This document shows, piece after piece, positions 56,726 to 64,000 of a stretch of DNA of 64,000 nucleotides (the stretch's first letter is position 1; every line of letters starts with the position of its first letter). The stretch is from an uncultured Prevotellaceae bacterium (GTDB lineage Bacteria > Bacteroidota > Bacteroidia > Bacteroidales > Bacteroidaceae). The stretch is taken from positions 186,001-250,000 of the forward strand of contig CACXIP010000005.1 of the NCBI GenBank assembly GCA_902767775.1, written 5' to 3'. The translations under genes and the position numbers were made by a program. A model generated the notes under the pieces. The model made no database searches and had not been told where the DNA came from. It worked only from the letters and a program-made list of their open reading frames with translations.

Positions 56726-57864
56726 ACGGCGAAATGGTTGCGTGCGGGATTGGCATACATCTTGAGCAGTTGCTCACGGAGGAAGTCGGTATCGGGATTC
56801 TCCATTTCAATCTTGGCCATCTGTCCCTCGATATATTTGAGGAAGAAAGCCTTGTCGGCATCGGTATACCCATCGGCATGGGCATTGCCGCCTTCGAGCA
56901 GGTCGAGCGCGACGAGATTGGAGGGATACAAGCGGTAGTTGCGGTGTATCTCCCTGTCGATATATGCTGCCACACAGTCGAAGAGTTCGGTTTTCGGCAT
57001 GTCCGCCACAGACTCAAGGAATGGGTCGATGCATGGAGCGCAATGGTAATGGATACGCCCCTTGTAGCCCATGATGCCGGTGCGCATGCTGTTGACATCC
57101 TCACCGGGCGCCTTGCGGAAGTTTTCATTGTCGCGCCTCTGCTGCAGTTCCCTCGCCTTGAGGAAGTCGCATGGGTCAAACTCATACGAGATGCTCAGCG
57201 GGACGATATGCAGCTGCATGAGCCGTTGGACAGCACTTCCTTCCCCACCCATCGCCATCATCTTGAGGATGGCAGGCGTGGTGCGGTCGTCGGAATCCTT
57301 CGCCCTTCCCTCGCGCTGAGCTATCCACACATTCTCATTTTTCTCTGCCACAGCGAAATGCATATAGTCGGAGAGGCGCTTGCTGGCCATCAGCATCTGC
57401 CGAGGCGGCAGTCCGCGCTCCACGATAAACGACTTGTTGACCCTCACCAGGTCGCGCACCCAAGGCAGCGTGAGGAGGTTGTCGCCAATGGCTATCTCAC
57501 AAGTCGTGGCGAAACCAGCATCGACGAGCAGTTTGTCGAGGAATGCAGAGTCGAGCACGATATCTCGGTGGTTGCTCACGAAGGTGTAGCGCTTGGATAT
57601 GTCGATAGCATCCACATTCATATCGCACCCCTTGCTTACCTTGGCGAGCAGTTGCTCAAGAAAGGTGTAGCAGAATGTCTTCTGGAAGTCGAGACTGGTG
57701 GTGCACTGCCTCATCTTCATGCCGATGGCCTCCACCGGCACGTTGGGATAGAGGTATGCCAGCACGGCCTGGAATCCAGGGTCGGCAAGCAACCTGCCAT
57801 AGGCGGCAGGCAGTTCCTCCGGCTCGAAGGGTCTGATGGTGTCGAATACCTCTGGAATCTTCAT
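56722..57864 (-). CDS. PlsB-like acyltransferase
   Basis: 380 residues. The acyltransferase motif reads SNHRDIVLD, with a His and Asp in the expected arrangement. IAQREGRAKDSDDRTTPA fits the glycerolipid acyltransferase motif III, and IVPLSISYEFDPCDF motif IV. Probably a membrane phospholipid acyltransferase. Conserved in Bacteroidales next to ddl and the RluA/PASTA genes. Confidence 0.85.
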   Translation of the reverse strand: MKIPEVFDTIRPFEPEELPAAYGRLLADPGFQAVLAYLYPNVPVEAIGMKMRQCTTSLDFQKTFCYTFLEQLLAKVSKGCDMNVDAIDISKRYTFVSNHRDIVLDSAFLDKLLVDAGFATTCEIAIGDNLLTLPWVRDLVRVNKSFIVERGLPPRQMLMASKRLSDYMHFAVAEKNENVWIAQREGRAKDSDDRTTPAILKMMAMGGEGSAVQRLMQLHIVPLSISYEFDPCDFLKARELQQRRDNENFRKAPGEDVNSMRTGIMGYKGRIHYHCAPCIDPFLESVADMPKTELFDCVAAYIDREIHRNYRLYPSNLVALDLLEGGNAHADGYTDADKAFFLKYIEGQMAKIEMENPDTDFLREQLLKMYANPARNHFAV

Positions 57865-57879
57865 GTGCGAAAAGATTGT

Positions 57880-58881
57880 TTAAAACTGGTTCTCTACGAT
57901 ATCGGTGAGGACATCAGTGATATTGAGTCCGGCAGCCCTCACCTGCTGCGGAATGAAACTGGTAGGTGTCATGCCCGGTGTGGTGTTCACCTCGAGCATG
58001 TTGATTTTCAGTCCACCCTCACCATTGTCGGTCAGGATATAGTCGATGCGGATGATGCCGTTGCAGTGGAGGATGTCGTAGATGGCGCTGGTGAGTTCGG
58101 CAGCCCTTCTTGCCACATCCTCGGGAATGCGTGCCGGTGTGATTTCCTGCACCTGTCCGTTGTATTTGGCGTCATAGTCAAAGAACTCGTTAGCGGTCAC
58201 CACCTCTGTAGCGGGGAAGACCACCGACTTATCCTTGGTCTTGTAGCAGCCCACGGTGATTTCGATACCGTCGAGGTATTGTTCCACCATCACCTCATCG
58301 CTCTCCATCATTGCCTTGCGCAATGCGGGTGCCAGTTGGTCGATGTTTTTCACCTTCGACACGCCGAAGCTGCTGCCGTCGTTGGCGGGTTTGACGAAGC
58401 ACGGCATGCCCACGCGCGACATGATTTCCTCATCGCTGACGAGGTGCTCGCAGCCCCTGCGGATGAGCAGGCTCTCTGCCACGCTCACACCATAGGAGCG
58501 CAGGTATTGGTTGATGACGAACTTGTCGAATGTCATAGCCTCCACGAGCACACCGCTGGTGCTGTAGGGTATGTCGACGAGGTCGAAATAGCCTTGCAGT
58601 ATTCCGTTCTCGCCCGGTGTGCCATGAATGGTGATATAGGCATAATCGAACAGTTTTATCTCCCCATTCTCTCTGAAGGAGAAGTCGTTGCGGTCGATGC
58701 GTGCCGTGGTGCCGTCGGGCAGGTTGACATGCCACTCCGTGCGTTTGATTTCAACTACATATACGTTGTATTTCTCTTTGTCAAAGAAGGAGTAGAGTCC
58801 CTGTGCCGAGCGCAGCGACACATCATGCTCCGATGAGTCGCCTCCGCAGACGATGGCGATAGTTCTCTTGGGATTGTTCAT
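57880..58881 (-). CDS. ddl: D-alanine--D-alanine ligase
   Basis: 333 residues, full length. CGGDSSEHDVSLRSAQ at the N-terminus, GTPGENGILQGYFD, and the ATP-grasp motifs FVKPANDGSSFGV and MLEVNTTPGMTPTSFIP. Makes the D-Ala-D-Ala dipeptide of the cell wall. Lies 8 bases after the RluA-family gene. Confidence 0.96.
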   Translation of the reverse strand: MNNPKRTIAIVCGGDSSEHDVSLRSAQGLYSFFDKEKYNVYVVEIKRTEWHVNLPDGTTARIDRNDFSFRENGEIKLFDYAYITIHGTPGENGILQGYFDLVDIPYSTSGVLVEAMTFDKFVINQYLRSYGVSVAESLLIRRGCEHLVSDEEIMSRVGMPCFVKPANDGSSFGVSKVKNIDQLAPALRKAMMESDEVMVEQYLDGIEITVGCYKTKDKSVVFPATEVVTANEFFDYDAKYNGQVQEITPARIPEDVARRAAELTSAIYDILHCNGIIRIDYILTDNGEGGLKINMLEVNTTPGMTPTSFIPQQVRAAGLNITDVLTDIVENQF

Positions 58882-58888
58882 TGTGTTA

Positions 58889-59959
58889 TTATTCTAAATC
58901 AATCAATTGTTTATATTCATTTCCTTTCATGTAGACATGCCACTTGTGGATGAGCGCGGCAAGGTCGTCGGGCAGCGGCGAGGTAAAGTCCATCTGCTCA
59001 CCGGTCTTTGGGTGTACAAAGCCTAATGTCTGCGCATGGAGCGCCTGCCGTGGACAAACCTTGAAGCAGTTGTAGATGAATGCCTTGTAGGTGGAACTTC
59101 TTTCTCCTCGGAGTATCTCCGTTCCTCCATAGCGCTCATCGGCAAACAGCGGATGCCCGATATGCTTCATATGCGCCCTGATTTGGTGGGTACGCCCCGT
59201 CTCGAGCACACATTCCACGAGGGTGACATAACCCAACCGCTCCACCACGCGGTAATGGGTGACTGCCGGTTTGCCGATGCCAGAGTCGGGTGAGGTGACG
59301 GTCATGCGCAGCCTGTCCTTCGGGTCGCGCGTGATGTTCCCCTCTATGCGTCCCTCATCCTCGGTGAGGTTGCCCCAAACGATGGCGAGGTAACTGCGGT
59401 GGGTGGTCTTGTTGAAGAACTGCAGTCCGAGGTTGCTTTTCGCCTCCGGTGTCTTGGCGATGACAAGGAGTCCTGTGGTGTCCTTGTCGATGCGGTGGAC
59501 GAGTCCCACCTCCGGGTCATTGGGGTCGTAGTCCTTGTTGTCTCTCAGATGCCATGCCACGGCATTGATGAGCGTTCCGCTGAAATTGCCGCATCCCGGG
59601 TGTACCACCATCCCTGCGGGCTTGTTGATGACCATCACCTCGTTGTCCTCATACACCACGTCGAGCGGTATGTCCTCGGGCTCGATGGTGGTGTCATACT
59701 GCGGACGGTCGAGCATGAGCGTCACCACATCGCCAGGCCTCACCTTGTAGTTGCTCTTCACAGGCCGGTCGTTGACATGCACGAACCCTGCGTCGGCTGC
59801 TTTCTGGATACGGTTGCGGCTCGAATGGGTGAGTTTCTCGCACATGTACTTGTCCACACGCACGGGCACCTGTCCCTTGTCCACCACGAAGCGGTGGTGC
59901 TCATACAACTGTGGTCCCTCGTCGTCGAGTTCCTCGGTGTCGATGATGATTTCTTCCAT
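58889..59959 (-). CDS. RluA-family pseudouridine synthase
   Basis: 356 residues. N-terminal S4 domain (VRVDKYMCEKLTHSSRNRI) and catalytic domain with the conserved Asp in HRIDKDTTGLLVIAKT. Modifies uridines in 23S rRNA; probably RluD-like, although the exact position is inferred. Operon with ddl and the PASTA gene. Confidence 0.93.
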   Translation of the reverse strand: MEEIIIDTEELDDEGPQLYEHHRFVVDKGQVPVRVDKYMCEKLTHSSRNRIQKAADAGFVHVNDRPVKSNYKVRPGDVVTLMLDRPQYDTTIEPEDIPLDVVYEDNEVMVINKPAGMVVHPGCGNFSGTLINAVAWHLRDNKDYDPNDPEVGLVHRIDKDTTGLLVIAKTPEAKSNLGLQFFNKTTHRSYLAIVWGNLTEDEGRIEGNITRDPKDRLRMTVTSPDSGIGKPAVTHYRVVERLGYVTLVECVLETGRTHQIRAHMKHIGHPLFADERYGGTEILRGERSSTYKAFIYNCFKVCPRQALHAQTLGFVHPKTGEQMDFTSPLPDDLAALIHKWHVYMKGNEYKQLIDLE

Positions 59960-59983
59960 ATTGGGAGATGGTTGCTTGCCGGT

Positions 59984-60805
59984 CTATTCGCCTACGGGTT
60001 TGGGAGCCTTAGGCACAGGAGGTGCGGAAGGTACAGATGGAGATGTCGTAGAGACAGTGGGGATATCGAGCGGTTTGGCAGATGCAGCCGACACACTTGA
60101 GGGTTCGCTGCTGGAGTTGCCGTTGTCGCTGACGGTCTCTGTCTGCCGCTTATAGTGAGGCCTTGTCTTGGGCTTCTCCTCCTCTTCCTCCTCTTCCTCA
60201 CCGAAGTCATAGGTGCGGCTGTCGACGTATGACACCACCTGGTTCATGTCGCGTCGACCGTCGCCGACCTGCATCACCAGTTGGTCCTCTATCGACACGC
60301 GGTCGCCGGAGGCGAGTTGTCTGCCCTGACACTTGATGCCATATACCCACTCACGCTCTCCCGGGATATATTCCGGGTCGGCGAGCTGGAACCCCAAGGC
60401 AAGAAGTTTCGACTGCGCATCACGCATCGAGCAGTTGTCGATGACGTCGGGCAGGGGGCGTCTGGGCGTGTGAGGTGCGTTGATTTTCACATACACGATA
60501 CGGCCAGGCTTGACGATTTCTCCCTCCAGCGGCGACTGCTCCAGGATGCAGTCGGGCGGCAGGGTCTTCACATAATCGGTGTCGCTTACCACGATGTTGA
60601 GGTGTACCTTGTCGAGCATGTCCTCAGCATCGTTGTAGCTTTTGTGGATAATGGTGGGCACTTCCACTGTCTGTCCGTGATGTGTATACAGGTCGAGTCC
60701 GTATTTGAGGCCCAGGCAGAGGAGCACCACGATGATACCCATCGCCAATAGGTTGAGCCAGATATATGGACTGAACAGTTTGCTGAAAAATCTTTTTGCA
60801 GTCAT
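59984..60805 (-). CDS. PASTA-domain membrane protein
   Basis: 273 residues. Transmembrane segment (YIWLNLLAMGIIVVLLCLGL), then three PASTA domains (VEVPTIIHKSYNDAEDMLDK, RPLPDVIDNCSMRDAQSKL, GRQLASGDRVSIEDQLV) and an acidic Glu-rich, then Pro/Ser-rich C-terminus. PASTA domains bind peptidoglycan or muropeptides. First gene of the PASTA-RluA-ddl-acyltransferase run. Confidence 0.92.
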   Translation of the reverse strand: MTAKRFFSKLFSPYIWLNLLAMGIIVVLLCLGLKYGLDLYTHHGQTVEVPTIIHKSYNDAEDMLDKVHLNIVVSDTDYVKTLPPDCILEQSPLEGEIVKPGRIVYVKINAPHTPRRPLPDVIDNCSMRDAQSKLLALGFQLADPEYIPGEREWVYGIKCQGRQLASGDRVSIEDQLVMQVGDGRRDMNQVVSYVDSRTYDFGEEEEEEEEKPKTRPHYKRQTETVSDNGNSSSEPSSVSAASAKPLDIPTVSTTSPSVPSAPPVPKAPKPVGE

Positions 60806-60951
60806 GTTGTTGTATGATGTGTGAAAGGCACAATGCCTCTTGAAAAGGCAAAGTTAATACAAATGGGGCGAACAGCAAAAAAAAACGCCCAAATTCCTCG
60901 TTTTTTTAATGAGATTTCAACTTCCGCAAGTTGAAGTTAAAGAAGTTAAGC

Positions 60952-61161
60952 TCAAAACACAAGCCTCAGGACTTCTTCCGTGAGGAATGGCTTGGCCCTG
61001 CGCATCGGACTGTCCTCTCCCAGCGGGAATTCCACCGACACTCTGGACGAGCCATACAGCTGCTCTTTCTCGTATTCGATGCTGCAGACAGGCACCGTGT
61101 TGTCTGCCATGGCGATGATGGCAGCAAAAGCCAGCAACAGAGTCAAAACAATGTGTCTCAT
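60952..61161 (-). CDS. Short secreted protein or truncated N-terminus
   Basis: ~69 residues with a signal peptide (IVLTLLLAFAAIIAMA) and a short body (CSIEYEKEQLYGSSRVSVEF). The sequence stops after TEEVLRLVF, where a longer domain might be expected, so it may be a truncated gene. No known family recognised. Confidence 0.4.
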   Translation of the reverse strand: MRHIVLTLLLAFAAIIAMADNTVPVCSIEYEKEQLYGSSRVSVEFPLGEDSPMRRAKPFLTEEVLRLVF

Positions 61162-61294
61162 ATCACTTATGTTTGAAGGGGGATTCATTCTATCCGCAAA
61201 GATAACGAGAATCAATCAGTATGCAAAAATAAAGCACAAAAAAAACAGGAAAAAGCTTAGCCCTTCCTGCTCTTCTCTCTCTTAGGATCAGCGA

Positions 61295-61450
61295 TTACTT
61301 GCCGTGATGCTCATCCGACACTGTCAACTTCTTGCGGCCTTTGGCACGACGTGAAGCCAGCACGCGGCGGCCATTCTTGGAGGCCATTCTCTCACGGAAA
61401 CCGTGCTTGTTGACTCTCCTGCGGTTGTGGGGCTGGAATGTTCTTTTCAT
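61295..61450 (-). CDS. rpmH: 50S ribosomal protein L34
   Basis: 51 residues: [20 protein letters not shown] through [19 protein letters not shown]. Full length for L34 and strongly basic. Short, so easily missed; the reading is unambiguous. Confidence 0.97.
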   Translation of the reverse strand: MKRTFQPHNRRRVNKHGFRERMASKNGRRVLASRRAKGRKKLTVSDEHHGK

Positions 61451-61564
61451 TTTCTTATTGCTCTTATCTTGTTGTTATTTCTTGTTGATTTCTACTTCGG
61501 GGTGCAAAAGTACTCATTTCTTTTGAATCCACCAAAAAAAAGCCAAAAATTCTTGTTTTCCACC

Positions 61565-64000
61565 TCAATTTGACATAATGATGGTGACAGCGGCCATGAT
61601 ATCAGACACATTGATGTTGCCATCGCCATTGATATCAGCAACGCAAGGCAACAGTTGGTCTGTCGTTCCGTTGACCACATGACTGACGATTTTCATTACA
61701 TCGGAAACATTCACCTTTCCGTCCACATTCACATCACCCAACAAAGTCTTGTACGCTCCGTGATATCGCAGCACGAAATTGTCAGCAGCCACCCAATTGG
61801 CATCTGCCGACTCAAGATAGAGTCCGAAAGTATGCTCACCTGCCTCCAGTTGGCCCTCCACGCTGTAAATCTCCGGCATTCCGTCTTTGGTGTGGCACGC
61901 CACCTTTTGATTGTCCATCCGCAGCGTCACGCCACTCACAGACAACGAGGGCTGGTCCTGCCTCACTGCCTCGACGGCAGCCTGGAGGGAGTAATAGCCA
62001 TTGGGCAGCATCACCGTCTGCGTAAGCGACCCGTCGGAGAGTGCCGCGCCACCCACCCATTGCTCCGCGAAAGGCGGGTTGAAGTGGTCGTAAGTCGTGT
62101 TCATCGTCGCCCAGCCGCCATTGAGCGTCCATCCGTCGCAGTTCCAATGGTCGAAAGTGGAGTTGGCGATGGGTATCCTCACCGGACTGCATGGTGCGGC
62201 ATGGCTGAGGTACTCCTCCTCGGTGCCGCAGTAGATGAGTGAGATATTGTCGATGGCAATCCAGTTGGCGGTGGTGCCGACTGCCCTCAGGCCATATGTC
62301 AGCGTGCCGTCCGTAACCTCCACCTCAAGGGTATATCTCTCCGGCACCCCATCGCCAGTCGCCACAGGCACCTCACGGTCGGCTGCCCAGAATGTGACAC
62401 CCGTGACATCCGCCGTCGGCGCCGACTGGTTGACAGCAATGACAGAAGCCCTGATGCGATATCTGCCGTTAGGCAGTTCGGTGATGGTCTGCGTCACCCC
62501 CAAATCCCCAAGAGTGGCGCCGTTGGCACTGCTTGTCCACTGCTCGATGAACGGGAAGTCTACACGTGCGCCATCGGCAGCATTATAGTAAGGAGCCGCT
62601 CCGGCATTATAGTTGACCACCATACCGTCGTTCTTCCAGTCACTCAGACTGCCTGTACACAGGTATGGCGCCATTGCCGTGGTGATGTTGTATCCGTCGG
62701 TGTCGCCGCTGACAACGGCATCTACCCTGTCGAGGTCTTTCTCAGTCAGGATAACCCATCTCTGCGAGGTGGCAGCCCGTGTGTTGCTGAAAGGTGTCGA
62801 ACCAGTGATGGTGGCAGACTGCGCGCACAGTGCCTGTGGTGAAGGGGCAGCGTCTTTCCGCATGATGTGGTAGGCATCCAAAGTCACCTGCCCGTCGCCG
62901 TCACTGAGCACCACATCGACGAACGAGAGTTGCAGGCGCAGGTCTACCTCTGCCGAGGTGCCCGTCGTGGTACGGAATCCGTTGGCGGCATTTTCCGACG
63001 AATAATAAATATAGCGTCCTGTATTCTTGTTCTTGATTCTGTAGAGTTGTTTTGCTGGGTCGAAAGTGAACAGCCACTGTGCGCCATTGGCAGCATCCCT
63101 CGCCTCTGTGGCGGAGAGGTTCTTCATCTGGAGCGTCCCACCATTGTCAACAAGGAAGGCGGACCTAAGTCCGTAGTCCTCGTCTGAGTTGCGGATGTAC
63201 ATAACCTCGCCGTCATTGGTCTCCAACGTATAGGCGAGACCCTGCAACTGGTTGTTCAATGGATACAGTCCGTCCTCCACCACCGCCTGCATGAGCAGTG
63301 AGTTGGCATAATACTGTGCGTCGGAGTGGGCGTCCTCATGGGCACCGTTGATGGTATAAGAGAGACTCTGCACCGCATTGGTTGCCCACAGATGGGTACC
63401 GTCGCCGGTGAGTCGCACCCCTTCGCTGTTGTCCCAGAACTGGAGAAATCTTGTTGCACGCTTGCCCAACCAGATGCCCGTGTTGGAGGAAGCCCGTATA
63501 TCACCATAATAGGTGCCGGTCGTACCCACACCAATACCATGCCCCGCCTCGTGAAGAATCGTACCTACCGACTGGTATGCCTCACTTTGGCTGACACTCA
63601 TCCATCCGCCATAGGAGCATTCCGCCGTACCGCTGCCAGCCCCTGCCCCCTCCTTATAATGGGCGGAGAGGTGGAACCCGCTGATGCTGGTCAGGTTGTT
63701 CCAGTAATTCATGCCGTCGGCCACCGCCTGTCCTATCCTGACATTGACGTCATCGCTGCCCTCATTGCCATAGCTGTAGGTGATGCTGCCCTTAGGCAGG
63801 GTATACACCTTGATGACATCGCCATAACCGACACGATAGTCGGTGGTCACGGCATACGCGCGTATATAATAAAGGGTGGCGGGTTTGACATTATCGATGC
63901 AGTAGATGTCTCCGCCGTTGCTGACAAACCGTGTAGTACGCTCGTCGGCAACAGTCGGCGAGGCATTGGTGGCGCTGTAGCAGAAACCCTGTTCGAGGAT
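61565..64000 (-). CDS. Secreted zinc metalloprotease with dockerin-like repeats (5' end outside window)
   Basis: At least ~811 residues are inside the window. The part at the right edge is fibronectin-like (YYIRAYAVTTDYRVG). Then comes a metalloprotease-like domain with HEAGHGIGVG, followed by ricin-like or carbohydrate-binding-like beta domains and two similar modules (IEQWTSSANGATLGDLGVTQ and FAEQWVGGAALSDGSLTQT). The C-terminus has two dockerin-type calcium loops (GDVNVDGKVNVSDVMKI, ADINGDGNINVSDIMAA). Glycan- or mucin-related proteolysis is plausible; the start codon lies beyond 64000. Confidence 0.82.
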   Translation of the reverse strand: MLEQGFCYSATNASPTVADERTTRFVSNGGDIYCIDNVKPATLYYIRAYAVTTDYRVGYGDVIKVYTLPKGSITYSYGNEGSDDVNVRIGQAVADGMNYWNNLTSISGFHLSAHYKEGAGAGSGTAECSYGGWMSVSQSEAYQSVGTILHEAGHGIGVGTTGTYYGDIRASSNTGIWLGKRATRFLQFWDNSEGVRLTGDGTHLWATNAVQSLSYTINGAHEDAHSDAQYYANSLLMQAVVEDGLYPLNNQLQGLAYTLETNDGEVMYIRNSDEDYGLRSAFLVDNGGTLQMKNLSATEARDAANGAQWLFTFDPAKQLYRIKNKNTGRYIYYSSENAANGFRTTTGTSAEVDLRLQLSFVDVVLSDGDGQVTLDAYHIMRKDAAPSPQALCAQSATITGSTPFSNTRAATSQRWVILTEKDLDRVDAVVSGDTDGYNITTAMAPYLCTGSLSDWKNDGMVVNYNAGAAPYYNAADGARVDFPFIEQWTSSANGATLGDLGVTQTITELPNGRYRIRASVIAVNQSAPTADVTGVTFWAADREVPVATGDGVPERYTLEVEVTDGTLTYGLRAVGTTANWIAIDNISLIYCGTEEEYLSHAAPCSPVRIPIANSTFDHWNCDGWTLNGGWATMNTTYDHFNPPFAEQWVGGAALSDGSLTQTVMLPNGYYSLQAAVEAVRQDQPSLSVSGVTLRMDNQKVACHTKDGMPEIYSVEGQLEAGEHTFGLYLESADANWVAADNFVLRYHGAYKTLLGDVNVDGKVNVSDVMKIVSHVVNGTTDQLLPCVADINGDGNINVSDIMAAVTIIMSN

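Noticed and set aside
56710-58836. 708-codon plus-strand ORF
   Set aside because: Antisense to the acyltransferase and ddl genes, which have clear motifs. Long antisense frames arise from their GC-rich third codon positions.

Overview
The window looks like chromosome from a Prevotella/Segatella-type member of the Bacteroidales. Evidence includes SusC/SusD genes, a TonB-dependent B12 uptake operon with BtuG-like and DUF4465 (BtuH-like) surface proteins, a DUF5020 and a NigD-like protein, Bacteroidetes promoters (TTTG ~19-20 nt upstream of TAnnTTTG), and C-terminal tails of the type found on secreted Prevotella proteins. Host genes use TAG as an ordinary stop: the SusD-like gene, the btuG- and btuH-like genes, putA, ligA, the DUF5020 gene and others end in TAG.

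Layout. 1-6.3 kb: end of a secreted protein, then a minus-strand SusD/SusC/PL22 pectin-oligosaccharide locus. 7-12.9 kb: cobalamin riboswitch, BtuB-like receptor, BtuG-like fusion and a tandem-DUF4465 BtuH-like protein, closed by a strong terminator. 13-16.4 kb: outer-membrane barrel protein and GNAT. 16.9-23.1 kb: five-gene cassette (AAA+ ATPase, unknown, MoxR AAA+, VWA protein, unknown coiled-coil protein) resembling MoxR-VWA systems but not one I recognise. 23.5-27.4 kb: putA and a DUF1810 gene. 28-35 kb: accessory island with a sigma-like gene almost devoid of cytosine on its coding strand, then cell-wall enzymes (M23, YiiX/NlpC-P60, CHAP-like, L,D-transpeptidase-like) interleaved with membrane and small unknown proteins.

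The most striking segment is 35.0-37.4 kb. Two adjacent AT-rich ORFs (228 and 561 codons) are open end to end only if TAG is read as an amino acid, most naturally Gln. Together they hold 11 in-frame TAG codons and no internal TAA or TGA, and both end in TAA. This is genetic code 15, known from some crAss-like and Lak phages of Bacteroidetes, inside a chromosome whose own genes stop at TAG. The first product looks like a CHAP/NlpC-type cysteine hydrolase. Short N-terminal motifs are shared across the block, and the flanking L,D-transpeptidase-like and DUF1810 genes have mosaic base composition, so the block is probably phage-derived and recombined with host DNA.

38.5-64 kb is mostly housekeeping: zinc-ribbon membrane proteins, an SDR, a B3/B4 protein, an OMP, a Ser-type sulfatase, an amber-interrupted DUF5715 gene, ligA, a heterodimeric ABC exporter, DUF5020, a BaiN-like flavoprotein, the tdh/kbl threonine pair, a NigD-like lipoprotein, acyltransferase-ddl-RluA-PASTA, rpmH, and a secreted dockerin-bearing metalloprotease that runs off the right edge. 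Short tandem arrays (7, 8 or 9 bp units) sit exactly at many gene ends, in some cases supplying the last codons or the stop.
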